Shown: positions 26,478-35,415, numbered from the stretch's first letter. The stretch is 64,000 bases of DNA from Enterococcus haemoperoxidus ATCC BAA-382 (GCF_000407165.1 NZ_KE136480.1:372001-436000), one strand, 5' to 3'. Numbers and translations: made by a program. Notes: generated by a model not told the origin, from the letters alone.

Positions 26478-26506
26478 AAAAAAATCTCCTTTATTTTAAT
26501 ATATAT

Positions 26507-27232
26507 TTATTCTGCTGTTGGTACGCTGATCAATGACCATTCTAGAGTAGCTGAATAATCACCCGCTAAATTCCCTGCAGGCACTGTAATTTTGACTTCG
26601 CTTGAATCCATTACATTCATCCATGATCCTAAACCAGCACCTGCTTCAGCTTTCATAAATGAATCAGCTTGAGCATTTCCTGTCAGCAACGTAATTTCAG
26701 AGACCAATGGCTCTGCAGATGTATTTCCTTCTGTTTTGTCCATACGTCCTTGTGGAAACGATAATGTTGCCCCTTTTAAAATTTTCTTGTCATCCGTTTT
26801 ATCTGCGAATTCTGAAGATTTCACTTGTAAGTCCCAACCAGCTCCCGTACCACGACGGTCTGTTACTTGTACTTTTTTCGTTTTGATTCCGTCAACCTGA
26901 TTCGTTACTGAATAAACTTCAGTTGTTCCAGATAGTTCAAATGAACCAAATTCTAGCGCTGAAATCGCATCGATTGTCAGTGGACCTTTGTTGCCTGTTG
27001 AAGGTGTTTCAGTATCGGGTGCTTCGTTTTTTTCTTCTTCTGGAACAAGTACTTCTGGTGACTCTTTCCCTTCATTAGGCTTTAAGTTGATATGCCCATG
27101 AGAAGTCGCTTTTGTTCCATCTTTATCATTTCCAGTCGTTGTTTCCGCTGCAAGTCCTGTACTGTTTGCCGCCAACAGCGATACCGCTAACATCCCTGCC
27201 ATTATCCCTTGTTTCAAACTCATTTTACTCAT
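26507..27232 (-). CDS. WxL domain surface protein
   Basis: A 241-residue secreted protein. Signal peptide (QGIMAGMLAVSLLAANSTGL, cut near AAE), acidic Pro/Glu linker, then a canonical WxL domain with GWDLQVKSSEF after VQVTDRRGTGAG and LEWSLISVP at the end. It is the first WxL gene of the operon; the 169-bp region upstream holds a short possible peptide gene and an inverted repeat. Confidence 0.92.
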   Translation of the reverse strand: MSKMSLKQGIMAGMLAVSLLAANSTGLAAETTTGNDKDGTKATSHGHINLKPNEGKESPEVLVPEEEKNEAPDTETPSTGNKGPLTIDAISALEFGSFELSGTTEVYSVTNQVDGIKTKKVQVTDRRGTGAGWDLQVKSSEFADKTDDKKILKGATLSFPQGRMDKTEGNTSAEPLVSEITLLTGNAQADSFMKAEAGAGLGSWMNVMDSSEVKITVPAGNLAGDYSATLEWSLISVPTAE

Positions 27233-27283
27233 TTCTATTCTCCTCGTTCTGTTAATTTTTTCTGTTTCTTACTAATTTCTAAA

Positions 27284-27315
27284 TTCTTACAATCCCTTTA
27301 TCAAATTGGTAAGAA
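27284..27315 (-). repeat. Inverted repeat upstream of first WxL gene
   Basis: TTCTTACAAT (27284-27293) pairs with ATTGGTAAGAA (27305-27315) with one bulge. It overlaps the end of the short frame at 27301-27363 and could be an attenuator, an RNA processing site or an operator. Confidence 0.4.
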
Positions 27316-27363
27316 CAGAGAAATCAGCGCTTGATCAGTCGATGTGATTTTTTTAGTTCTCAT
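27301..27363 (-). CDS. Possible 20-residue leader or small peptide
   Basis: The frame MRTKKITSTDQALISLFLPI is preceded by GGAAGGAG with an 8-base gap, a textbook ribosome binding site. It ends inside an inverted repeat and lies between the small LPxTG gene and the first WxL gene. No family recognised. Chance occurrence is possible, since the only positive evidence is the ribosome binding site and position. Confidence 0.35.
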   Translation of the reverse strand: MRTKKITSTDQALISLFLPI

Positions 27364-27401
27364 TTCTAGTACTCCTTCCACAGCTTTTTTCATCGCTCTA
27401 A

Positions 27402-27692
27402 CTATTTTTTAAGCTTTAGCTTACTTTTTCTACTTACAATGAGTCCACATAAAATAACGCTGCCTATAAATGACCACCTATTTCTATTGTCTTCCCCCGT
27501 TTTAGGTAATACTCGGTTGTTGTACTCCACTCTAACTTTCTCTGGTTGTTCAAGTATGTTCTCTTCTTTTGGCAATGAATCTTTTTCAGTAAAGAAAATT
27601 CCTATCTCACTATCTGCCTCAGATGCAAAATATGGTGTTCCTACACTTGCCAACATAATCATCCCGATTACGATTAGTAATTTATTTTTCAT
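27402..27692 (-). CDS. Small LPxTG-anchored protein, module 1
   Basis: A 96-residue protein: signal peptide (KLLIVIGMIMLASVGTPYF), a short acidic linker, LPKTG sorting signal, hydrophobic segment (SFIGSVILCGLIV) and basic tail (RKSKLKLKK). It corresponds to the CscD-type small wall-anchored members of csc clusters. It starts 86 bp after the end of the winged-helix regulator on the same strand and is the first structural gene of the locus. A short GCC-TTCG-GGC hairpin precedes its ribosome binding site. Confidence 0.88.
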   Translation of the reverse strand: MKNKLLIVIGMIMLASVGTPYFASEADSEIGIFFTEKDSLPKEENILEQPEKVRVEYNNRVLPKTGEDNRNRWSFIGSVILCGLIVSRKSKLKLKK

Positions 27693-27778
27693 TCGCTATT
27701 TTCACCTTCTTAGCCCGAAGGCCAACATTTTTTTTCTATTGTGTCATTGACTATCAAAATTGTACCTAGTTCATTCAA

Positions 27779-28468
27779 TTAAATATTCAGCATATATCCT
27801 CTAGAACGCACTGTTTTTATAAAAATTGGTTTTTTAACATTTTTTTCAATTTTTCTTCTCAAGTGATAGACAACATTTGCGATTCTATACTGCTTGTTTT
27901 CTGCTGTATCTGTTTTCCATAATTTTTGGTAAATTGTTTCATAGCTAACTGCAAGGCCTTGATTTCTACATAATAATTCCAACAGTTGAAATTCTAATTT
28001 AGTTAAGACAATTTCTTTGTTTCCTTCCATCATCACACTAACATTCGTGGGAATCAGCTTAAGTAGCTCCTCTTCATGATAATTTTCTGTTACAAGGTTC
28101 GCTTTAGCTTGTGGTTGATTGATTCTTAGTAAAGAGTTTTCCATAATAAAACTAATTTCTTTTGGTTCTCTGCTTAAATCAAAAACTTCATCTGCACCTA
28201 ATTGTAAATACACCAACTTACCAACTGATTTTTCTGTAGCTGTCATGATCCAGATATAACAAGTTGATCTTTTTTTTATCTTAGAAATCAATTCACAGAT
28301 CATACTTAAATTGCTAATATTTCCTTCTAAAATAATGATTGCTTGTAACGTTTCTACTAACTCTAACTCTTCTGTTACTTCAATAATTTTATGTCTTTGT
28401 TTGATTTCCTCTATGTCGATTCTATTTTCTGCATTAGTTCCTAAAGAAAGCATTCCTATGTTACACAT
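27779..28468 (-). CDS. OmpR-type winged-helix regulator at head of WxL locus
   Basis: A 229-residue protein. The C-terminal 100 residues are an OmpR/PhoB-type winged helix (LTKLEFQLLELLCRNQGLAV, NVVYHLRRKIEKN, IKTVRSRGYMLNI). The N-terminal half has the length of a receiver domain but I cannot pick out the usual acidic pocket or phospho-acceptor, and no histidine kinase gene is next to it. It is transcribed toward the WxL genes and may share their promoter. It probably controls this locus; regulators of this sort accompany other enterococcal WxL clusters. Confidence 0.8.
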   Translation of the reverse strand: MCNIGMLSLGTNAENRIDIEEIKQRHKIIEVTEELELVETLQAIIILEGNISNLSMICELISKIKKRSTCYIWIMTATEKSVGKLVYLQLGADEVFDLSREPKEISFIMENSLLRINQPQAKANLVTENYHEEELLKLIPTNVSVMMEGNKEIVLTKLEFQLLELLCRNQGLAVSYETIYQKLWKTDTAENKQYRIANVVYHLRRKIEKNVKKPIFIKTVRSRGYMLNI

Positions 28469-28653
28469 CTATATCTTCTGCTCCTTTTTCTATGTATTAT
28501 GTTTTTTATTTAATATAATATCGTTTTTATACATAACTCTTAAAAATAATATTATATTATTTCGTTTTATTTTGTTTCCAATATCGTTTGCCCCCTGAGA
28601 AGTTATTGAAATATCATTATATTTTTTAAATAAATGCTAATAATATACGCTTA

Positions 28654-28679
28654 GAAACTATCCGTGTTATGATAGTTTC
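28654..28679 (+). promoter_or_regulatory. Inverted repeat over the -10 of the Mga-like gene
   Basis: GAAACTAT (28654-28661) and ATAGTTTC (28672-28679) are perfect 8-bp arms. A possible -10, TATGAT (28668-28673), lies inside. The site is in the divergent region between the winged-helix and Mga-like genes and could be an operator for either. Confidence 0.45.
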
Positions 28680-28708
28680 AAGATTTTAAAAGGAGTTGTT
28701 CACACAAC

Positions 28709-30199
28709 ATGGAAACTATTTTTATGAAGAAAAATGAAACTCTTCGTTTTGAGCTATTAAAGCAACTCCTGTATGCTAAATCTGGCGCAACTTCACAACA
28801 AATGATGGATTTTTTCACTCTCTCAAGTAAAACGTTTTATCGTTATAAAAAACAACTCAGTGATGATTTAAATACTGTATTCCCACAAGGTGACGTTACG
28901 ATCCAGAAGAAAAAACTCCTTTATGTCATTGAACTAGCGCCTTCACTGACATTTAGTTATGTTCTCGACTCTATGAGACTTTATTACATAAGAATCTCAC
29001 AAAAATTTTCAATTCTTGAAGCCGTTTTAAAAAGACATTATATTTCTGTTGAAGCATTAGCGCAGGATCTGAATTTAAGTCCCTCTCATGTTTACTCGAA
29101 TTTAACGTTTCTTAATAAGCTCCTACGTCCTTTTGAATTGAAAATTTCTTTTTCTCCCTCTATTTATAAAACAAATTTTCAAGGAGCTGAACTAAATATC
29201 CGAACTTTAGGATTTGTATTGTTTTGGAATGTTTTTAAAGGGTTAGAATGGCCTTTTGAGAAAACACCAAGTTCTTACAAGACACTTCCTTCAGCTGTGA
29301 ATGATCAAAGACTTTCCCCTTCACAGCAAACCAGAATTAGATATTTTCAAAACGTTACTTACTGGCGTACGATATACAGAAGAGAAAGTTTAACTCTATC
29401 ACAAGAATTTAAGGATTATCTTGTCTACTTTGAATCAGTAGCACCTACTAAATTATTTTCAAATTTAGAAAATGTAGATCTTGAACAAATCAATCTGAAA
29501 GATGAAGCCTTTTTCTTTGGCTTTTTATCAAGATTCCTTGTTGCAAATATAGATTCAATGGAAGAAAGACAAGTGATTACCCAATCACTTGTCCAGTCAA
29601 AGTTACCATTAGCTGAGCTGACCACACGTACTTTAGACAAGCTTTTAACTACGTTTAAAGTGAAGCTATCCCCTGATAGTTATCTGGAAAACTACTATTT
29701 ATTAATTATCTGCTTGATTTATATCCGTTTTATTGGAATCAATTTCAGAAAATTTCTTGTTGACGATACAACGGTTTCTAAAGCAAATTGGTTTTCTTCT
29801 GATGAATCATCTTATCGTTCTTTCGTAAAAGAGACACTTGGCAAAGAACCTTTAATACGCAAACACTTGAATGCTGGTCTTGTCTCTTTTATGGCAAAAT
29901 TTTTCAACTCTATTTTGAAAAGTGGAGAAAGAGATGCTAAGTTACGAATCTTCATTCAGCATTCTAACAATCATTTTATTTATGACTTTGTTAAGAATAA
30001 TCTACTCACCATTTTTGGGGATACAACGTTAGAATTTACGTTTGATGTAGGGGACGCCGATGTGATTATTTCTGATGCTTTTGAAGGAGAAGACTCTAAC
30101 GAAAAAACATTTCATTTTGAACATTCCCATGATCAAGTCTCTTGGAGAGAATTGATTCTTTTTATCAGTGGAAAGATTTATACATTGCATAATACTTGA
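28709..30199 (+). CDS. Mga-like transcriptional regulator
   Basis: A 496-residue regulator of the Mga/AtxA type. It has two N-terminal helix-turn-helix units (about 12-60, GATSQQMMDFFTLSSKTFYR; about 100-165, VEALAQDLNLSPSHVYSNLT), a long helical PRD-like middle, and a C-terminal EIIB-like segment (KLRIFIQHSNNHFIYDF, then DADVIISDAF). Mga proteins activate surface and virulence genes and sense sugar-PTS state through PRDs. It is divergent from the winged-helix gene and the WxL operon, the probable target. AAAGGAG lies 13 bases before the ATG, a rather long gap that contains a GTTGT/ACAAC hairpin which could bring the two closer. Confidence 0.82.
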   Translation: METIFMKKNETLRFELLKQLLYAKSGATSQQMMDFFTLSSKTFYRYKKQLSDDLNTVFPQGDVTIQKKKLLYVIELAPSLTFSYVLDSMRLYYIRISQKFSILEAVLKRHYISVEALAQDLNLSPSHVYSNLTFLNKLLRPFELKISFSPSIYKTNFQGAELNIRTLGFVLFWNVFKGLEWPFEKTPSSYKTLPSAVNDQRLSPSQQTRIRYFQNVTYWRTIYRRESLTLSQEFKDYLVYFESVAPTKLFSNLENVDLEQINLKDEAFFFGFLSRFLVANIDSMEERQVITQSLVQSKLPLAELTTRTLDKLLTTFKVKLSPDSYLENYYLLIICLIYIRFIGINFRKFLVDDTTVSKANWFSSDESSYRSFVKETLGKEPLIRKHLNAGLVSFMAKFFNSILKSGERDAKLRIFIQHSNNHFIYDFVKNNLLTIFGDTTLEFTFDVGDADVIISDAFEGEDSNEKTFHFEHSHDQVSWRELILFISGKIYTLHNT

Positions 30200-30230
30200 G
30201 CAACTATCGTTATTGAAAACTACCACTACT

Positions 30231-31745
30231 CTAACCTAAATACAGGTGTCGATCATCGTAGTGTTCAATGATTTTTTTCCCAATCTCTTCCAATAACAAT
30301 TCCAAGTCTGAACTGTTAGAAAAAGAAGAGATGAATATTTCTTTGGCTTTACTGTTCTTTTCTGTTAACTCGATATCTGTCACGATAATATCTGGAGAAC
30401 CCTGTTGGTTTTTGACAAATTCTATCTTGTCACTAAACAGTAATTCGATTTTCTGCGATATGATTGGACCTACGAATACTTTGGAATTTTGAATTAGAAT
30501 ACGTACTTTAGGGAAATCAACTTGCATAAATTTCACTAAAATTGTATATGTCACAAGGTAAATATAATCGGTCAATGTTTCTTGTGATGTATATTTTTTG
30601 ATTGCTTTAAAAAAAGAACCATATTCTGTTTTCGTGATTAGTTTTTCAATGACCATCTGAATATTCTGTTGGATTTTTTTTTCTGTTGGATCTGCATAAA
30701 AGAAGTTTTTTTCATCATAAATATAGTAAAACAGCTTGGGATCAATGAAACACGTCTCCATCAACAAGTGCATCATATCGAGTTCTTTTCGAAGTTTCCA
30801 ATAAACCATCGGCGTGCTATTACCGTGAAAGAACGTCTCGATCAGTTTTTCAGCTAACATATGACTATATTTCACTAATTTGAAATTTTCCTCATTGAAA
30901 AATTTCTGATGTTCTTCGATCACAAATACTTCTCCATCCACTAAACGTTCTTTATAAAGCAATAGTAAAGCAGCGCTTGTTTCATCCCAAGATTGTTTTT
31001 CTGGACGATTTTTCTTTAGGTGAAAATACTCAAAAAATACTTTTGTGTACATTCCATCCTGAAATCGTTCAGATAAAGCAGTCAGGATAGATTTTTTCAC
31101 CACTTTTTTTTGGCTGATACGAACGTTACAAATAAAGAGTAATAAACATACTTGTCTTTTTCTTATACAATTCAAGCTTTCCCAGCCTTGTATTCTCTCA
31201 CTAAAATAAGCCCTCATTTCGTTATAACTAGCTTGATCAAAATCCCAATTGTTTGACGCATTGAAAAAGAATAGAAAAAAGAAATTTCGAATTCGTAACT
31301 CGCTTCCTTTGATCTCATTTTTTCGTGTCAAACTTAACCCACATTGATTTAATATCTTTTGAAGTTTACTTCGATTACGTGAGAAAGTTGCTGGACTGAT
31401 AAATTCTAAATCACAAAATGTTATCGCATCGATTCGTTCCATTAGAAAAATATGCTTGATCATTTTATAGAGAATGGAGGTCTTTAAGTATTTATTGCTA
31501 ATACTGACTAAATCAATATTACTCGCATATACGCCTTGTACCGTATTATGTATGTAGGATACTTCAAACCGTTCTTTAGAAACAGTTAACTCTTGCTCGA
31601 ATTGTTTAATAATAAGTGAAACTGTTTTCTTTGAAAATTTGGTTGCTTCTGCTATTTCTGATAAACTTACTTCCTCTCTTCTATTGGCAATAAAACTTAG
31701 GACATTGATTCTTCTGTCGTATACTTCATCTAAAAAAATCCGCAT
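30231..31745 (-). CDS. Second Mga-like transcriptional regulator
   Basis: A 504-residue paralogue-type protein of the same architecture: N-terminal HTH (EEVSLSEIAEATKFSKKTVS), second HTH (AITFCDLEFISPATFSRNRS), helical middle, and C-terminal EIIB-like end (KVRILIQNSKVFVGPIIS, then SPDIIVTDIEL). It is convergent with the first Mga-like gene, with only about 30 bp between their stops. Two such regulators next to one WxL locus suggest layered or antagonistic control. Targets cannot be read from the sequence. Confidence 0.82.
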   Translation of the reverse strand: MRIFLDEVYDRRINVLSFIANRREEVSLSEIAEATKFSKKTVSLIIKQFEQELTVSKERFEVSYIHNTVQGVYASNIDLVSISNKYLKTSILYKMIKHIFLMERIDAITFCDLEFISPATFSRNRSKLQKILNQCGLSLTRKNEIKGSELRIRNFFFLFFFNASNNWDFDQASYNEMRAYFSERIQGWESLNCIRKRQVCLLLFICNVRISQKKVVKKSILTALSERFQDGMYTKVFFEYFHLKKNRPEKQSWDETSAALLLLYKERLVDGEVFVIEEHQKFFNEENFKLVKYSHMLAEKLIETFFHGNSTPMVYWKLRKELDMMHLLMETCFIDPKLFYYIYDEKNFFYADPTEKKIQQNIQMVIEKLITKTEYGSFFKAIKKYTSQETLTDYIYLVTYTILVKFMQVDFPKVRILIQNSKVFVGPIISQKIELLFSDKIEFVKNQQGSPDIIVTDIELTEKNSKAKEIFISSFSNSSDLELLLEEIGKKIIEHYDDRHLYLG

Positions 31746-31954
31746 ATTTTCACCTTCTTTTTAACTTTTAGATTTCTTTTTCTTAATAAAATTTATATCG
31801 TAAATATCATACCTGTTTAATATAAGTTTGTTTTTCTTTTACTTCTTACCCCTCAAACATTTATGAAATCACAACTATTTATATTAAATTAATTTTTATA
31901 TTTTTTTTATTTTCTTTAGGTGATTTTTTCGACAAAAAAATGGAATATAGATAA

Positions 31955-32002
31955 AAGTAGCATCAAAAAAGAACGCCCTAACGCTCTCTTTTGATGCTAC
32001 TT
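31955..32002. terminator. Terminator of the WYL regulator gene
   Basis: AGTAGCATCAAAA and TTTTGATGCTACT form a 13-bp stem with inner pairs. The stop codon of the minus-strand gene sits at the stem edge. The 200 bp to its left up to the Mga-like start are AT-rich with no gene. Confidence 0.75.
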
Positions 32003-32930
32003 AACAATCATTCTGGTATGTTTCATTCAACTTGATTATTTCCTGTTTATGCAGCTCTTTCAATTTTTCTGGTGCAATCACTCTTACACCGTTGCCAAAC
32101 ATCAGTAAAAAGGGGAGGATTGTTTTTTGCTGATTTGCATAAATCATTACGTCTACATGGTTATCTCCTACTTCAATTTCATCTTCTGTGTAATAATCAT
32201 ACAGTTTTCCTAAATCTTCTTTTTTAAAACGTAATTGGATCAACTCTCCGTCAGATTCAATGAGTCTTGAGTTAGAGTATTCAGTAGGTTCAAATGTCAT
32301 CTTTTGAATCGTAAGTTGCCGAATACGCGTGACTTTAAAATACCTACATGCATCTCGTTCCTCACAATACGAGTAGATATACCAGCTACCATTCATCAAC
32401 ATCAATTCATATGGGTGAATCGTTCTTTGAGTATGATCACCTTTGTTGTCCACGTACCAAATCGTCATCTTCCGATTTTGTTTGAGAGAAAGATTGATCT
32501 GATTGATTTTCATTTTTGTTTCGGCTTCAATTTCTGGTCGATGCATCGTTGGTGACTCAAAAGAGAATTGTTTTTTGAGTTGCCTTTTTTGGGTTGTTTT
32601 TTCTTGTATTAGTGTAATTTTTTCTTTGATTGTGTTTTGCTGATCCGAAATTCCGAATAAACCTTCTTGGATATTTAGCGCATTAAGAATATCTTGCTTC
32701 TCTTCCCCACTATAAGTGTATGTTCGTAATTTGAAAGAATCTACCAGAGAGAACCCACCATTGCGTCCTGGGTGAGAAATAATCGGAAAACCAGCTAATT
32801 CAATCGTTTCGATATCTCTAAAAATCGTTCTTTTGGTCACGTCAAACCGCTGAGCCAATTGAGCAGTTGAAACAAGCTCATTTTCTAGCAGTAGAACGAT
32901 GATTGCCAGAATTCGTTCGATTTTCTTCAT
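32001..32930 (-). CDS. WYL-domain DeoR/YafY-type regulator
   Basis: A 309-residue protein. The N-terminal HTH_11 domain (RILAIIVLLLENELVSTAQL, RFDVTKRTIFRDIETIELAG) is followed by GFPIISHPGRNGGF and a WYL domain (MTIWYVDNKGDHTQRTIHPY, WYIYSYCEERDACRYFKVTR) with a WCX-like end. WYL domains bind ligands, often nucleotides or nucleic acid. It stands alone and its targets are unknown. Confidence 0.9.
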   Translation of the reverse strand: MKKIERILAIIVLLLENELVSTAQLAQRFDVTKRTIFRDIETIELAGFPIISHPGRNGGFSLVDSFKLRTYTYSGEEKQDILNALNIQEGLFGISDQQNTIKEKITLIQEKTTQKRQLKKQFSFESPTMHRPEIEAETKMKINQINLSLKQNRKMTIWYVDNKGDHTQRTIHPYELMLMNGSWYIYSYCEERDACRYFKVTRIRQLTIQKMTFEPTEYSNSRLIESDGELIQLRFKKEDLGKLYDYYTEDEIEVGDNHVDVMIYANQQKTILPFLLMFGNGVRVIAPEKLKELHKQEIIKLNETYQNDC

Positions 32931-32950
32931 GTTGCTTCCTCCCTTAGTCA

Positions 32951-32992
32951 GAAAAAGGATAAAACTAGAGTTCGTTACTCTTGTTTCATCCT
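32951..32992 (-). terminator. Terminator of the DUF1456 gene
   Basis: AGGATAAAACTAGAGT pairs imperfectly with ACTCTTGTTTCATCCT; on the minus strand a run of T follows. Confidence 0.65.
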
Positions 32993-33029
32993 GATAATAA
33001 TTTTTATTTTTGTTTCACTAGTTGATTGA

Positions 33030-33524
33030 TTATTCCCGATACTTGATCGCTAAACCTTTCAGGAAATTCCTTGCATAGCGGTCGCCGCATTCCTTGTAAT
33101 TTCGGTGTCCTTCTTTTCTTAAAATTGCACTTAATTCACTATCCGAAGCGTAAACTCCAGCCAATCTTAGCACATCTAGCATATCATCACTTGTAAGTGT
33201 TAAAGCTATTTTTACTTTTTTAAGCAACACATTATTGACGTTACTTTGGCTCGTGATCAAGAATGTTGGTTTAGGTGCCACACCATTTTTAACAGGTGGT
33301 TTACCTCTTTTATACGTGATCAGACCGTTTAAGAAAGCTTCTAGTGTGCGATTGTCGCAAACGGCATCTCGTGGAAGTTCGTCTTCTTCATTTTGTTTTG
33401 TTAATAAAACACGTAACTCTTCTCTTGTGATTTCTAGATCACCTAATTTAAAAATTTTGATCATATCTGTATCTTTAATGTCTAACGCATAGCGTAAGCG
33501 AATCAATATATCGTTATTATTCAT
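33030..33524 (-). CDS. DUF1456 family protein (YehS-like)
   Basis: A 164-residue cytoplasmic protein made of two DUF1456 repeats of about 70 residues (NNDILIRLRYALDIKDTDMI with ITREELRVLL; NVLLKKVKIALTLTSDDMLD with SDSELSAILRKEGHRNY). YehS-like proteins are common in gut bacteria; function not established. The ATG has GGAGG upstream. Transcription probably starts after the terminator at 33684-33735. Confidence 0.88.
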   Translation of the reverse strand: MNNNDILIRLRYALDIKDTDMIKIFKLGDLEITREELRVLLTKQNEEDELPRDAVCDNRTLEAFLNGLITYKRGKPPVKNGVAPKPTFLITSQSNVNNVLLKKVKIALTLTSDDMLDVLRLAGVYASDSELSAILRKEGHRNYKECGDRYARNFLKGLAIKYRE

Positions 33525-33683
33525 CTTTCTCCTCCAGAAAACGTATCATTATTTCTTAGTATAAAGCTTTCTTTCAGAGATTGCATCAATTTGTTGTGAT
33601 TCGTCAGAATAAATGAATGACAGATTTCAACTTGGGTAAGTTCCACGGTACATACATAGTTTAAATGTGATCGAAGTTTGTAT

Positions 33684-33735
33684 GCAAAAAAATGTTGAAA
33701 AACAGCTTTTTGCTGGCGCTTCAACATTTTTTCTA
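33684..33735. terminator. Bidirectional terminator after the peptide-binding-protein remnant
   Basis: AAAAAATGTTGAA and TTCAACATTTTTT form a 13-bp stem with an inner AGC/GCT. On the minus strand it directly follows the end of the OppA-like remnant and is probably its original terminator. The stretch 33525-33683 shows no gene. Confidence 0.8.
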
Positions 33736-33740
33736 ATTCT

Positions 33741-33977
33741 TTATTTTGCTGATACATTCTTATAGTGGGACGCCAATTACGCAATGGACTTCCCCTTTGC
33801 ACAATCATTTACTAAGAAAGCTTCTAATACTTGGTAAAATGGTGTCACTGGTGAATGATCCATTAATACTTTTTGAGCATCCAGCAATGGATCCCAACGA
33901 TTTTCGTTTTTGGTGGCATAGGTTGTTGCTGATTCTATTAGTAATTGATCGAATTCTTCATTGCTGAATTTACCATA
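33741..33977 (-). pseudogene. C-terminal remnant of an oligopeptide-binding (OppA-like) protein
   Basis: The minus strand reads YGKFSNEEFDQLLIESA, then NENRWDPLLDAQKVLMDHSP and FYQVLEAFLVND, which is the conserved C-terminal part of SBP_bac_5 peptide-binding lipoproteins (SNxEYDxLI, RWxxLxxAEKILxDD, PxYQ). A stop interrupts at 33777-33779, and the frame then continues for 11 more codons (LASHYKNVSAK) to a second stop at 33741. The N-terminal 80-85 percent is missing. Confidence 0.75.
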
Positions 33978-34089
33978 GTTTTATTCTCCGCTTGTTCTGA
34001 ACAATTGCTACTACATCGTCTTCAAATCCAGAAACGCCTGATGCATTGGATAAACGTTCAATTGCATGTAAAGATTCAGTTTTTATCAT
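33970..34089 (-). pseudogene. N-terminal remnant of an M42/M20-type peptidase
   Basis: The 39-codon frame from ATG 34089 reads ESLHAIERLSNASGVSGFED followed by DVVAIV, which matches the opening of M42-family (glutamyl aminopeptidase-like) metallopeptidases (xLSxAxGVSGxEDxVxxxV). It then leaves homology and stops where the OppA-like remnant begins in another frame. A deletion thus joined the start of one gene to the end of another. Family choice between M42 and M20 is uncertain. Confidence 0.65.
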
Positions 34090-34122
34090 TGGAATACGAA
34101 TTCTCCTAATAAATTAAATTAT

Positions 34123-35235
34123 TTATAAAACGGATTGAACAAAAGAATAGGGTAAATTCAAATCAGTCGCAACTGCCTGATTCGTCATCGCACCGTTCAG
34201 CGTGTTAACACCTGCAAGTAATGCTGGATTTTGTTCTACGGCTTGTTCAAATCCTTTATTCGCTAATTCTAATACATATCGTAATGTCGCATTGGCTAAA
34301 GCAAATGTTGCGGTTTGCGGAACGGCTCCCGGCATATTCGCAACAGCATAGTGAACCACACCATATTTAACATAAGTTGGGTGTTGATGCGTGGTTACTT
34401 CATCGATCGTTTCAAAAATCCCGCCTTGATCGATAGCAATGTCGATGATCACAGAATGTTCTGGCATTGAAACAACCATTTCTTTTGTGACTAAAACAGG
34501 TGCCTTATGTCCTGGAATCAAAACTGCCCCAATCACAAGATCTGCGTCTTTGACTGCTTCTTGTATGTTGAAGTGATTTGAAACAAGCGTTTTGATTGCT
34601 CCGTTGAACTGATTATCGATCTCTTGCAGTTTTTTGATATTGACATCTAAAATCGTAACATCTGCACCAAGTCCAAGCGCGATCTTCGCTGCATTACACC
34701 CAGAAATCCCACCGCCGATAATAGTCACCTTACCTTTTTTCACTCCTGGAACGCCGCCTAACAAAATCCCTTTTCCTTCTGGAACTTTTTCTAAAAATTG
34801 GGCGCCGATCTGGGCCGCCAAACGTCCAGCAATTTCACTCATTGGTGCTAACAAAGGTAATTCTCCATTGGCTAATTGAACACTTTCGTAAGCAATCGCT
34901 TTCGTTTTTTTCTTCATTAATTCTTCAGCTAATGGTTTATTGGCTGCTAAATGAAGATAGGTGAATAGCATCAAATCTTCTCTTAAGTATTGATACTCTT
35001 CTTTTAATGGTTCTTTTACTTTTAAAACTAATTCTTGGGCCCAAGCTTCTTTAGCAGATGCTACAATTGTTGCACCAACCGCTACATATTCTTCATCATG
35101 GATCGAAGCACCTAACCCCGCATTAGTTTCAACAAAGACTGTATGACCATGTTTAATGAGATCTAAAACTCCAGCAGCTGGTAAGGCTACTCGATTTTCG
35201 CCATTTTTGATTTCTTTTGGAATACCAATTTTCAT
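34123..35235 (-). CDS. ald: Alanine dehydrogenase
   Basis: A 370-residue enzyme of usual length for NAD-dependent L-alanine dehydrogenase (alanine + NAD+ to pyruvate + ammonia). The opening [19 protein letters not shown], Lys74 in LVLKVKEPL, His95 in [10 protein letters not shown], and the Rossmann segment [20 protein letters not shown] with DVN are the family and catalytic motifs. [19 protein letters not shown]-type C-terminal patches agree (here [19 protein letters not shown]). It is monocistronic with AGAGAGG before the ATG. Confidence 0.95.
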   Translation of the reverse strand: MKIGIPKEIKNGENRVALPAAGVLDLIKHGHTVFVETNAGLGASIHDEEYVAVGATIVASAKEAWAQELVLKVKEPLKEEYQYLREDLMLFTYLHLAANKPLAEELMKKKTKAIAYESVQLANGELPLLAPMSEIAGRLAAQIGAQFLEKVPEGKGILLGGVPGVKKGKVTIIGGGISGCNAAKIALGLGADVTILDVNIKKLQEIDNQFNGAIKTLVSNHFNIQEAVKDADLVIGAVLIPGHKAPVLVTKEMVVSMPEHSVIIDIAIDQGGIFETIDEVTTHQHPTYVKYGVVHYAVANMPGAVPQTATFALANATLRYVLELANKGFEQAVEQNPALLAGVNTLNGAMTNQAVATDLNLPYSFVQSVL

Positions 35236-35376
35236 TATTCAGGATCCTCTCTAACTCATTACTTAGCATTATATTTTATACGCTACTTACTAAATTATAG
35301 TTTAATGAAAGTTCATCCGCAATACATAGAAAAAAATTAAATTTTCTCTTTATTTTTTAATCCTTGATTTACATAA

Positions 35377-35415
35377 AACATCTGAAATAAATCTTTGATC
35401 GATTTATTTCAGATG
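35377..35415 (-). terminator. Terminator of lacD copy 1
   Basis: A perfect 17-bp stem, AACATCTGAAATAAATC with GATTTATTTCAGATGTT, directly downstream of the minus-strand aldolase gene. Confidence 0.75.

Noticed and set aside
33521-33808. Open frame of 95 codons on the minus strand ahead of the DUF1456 gene
   Set aside because: It reads through a strong bidirectional terminator and the frame-shifted end of the OppA-like remnant, and the protein shows no family features.
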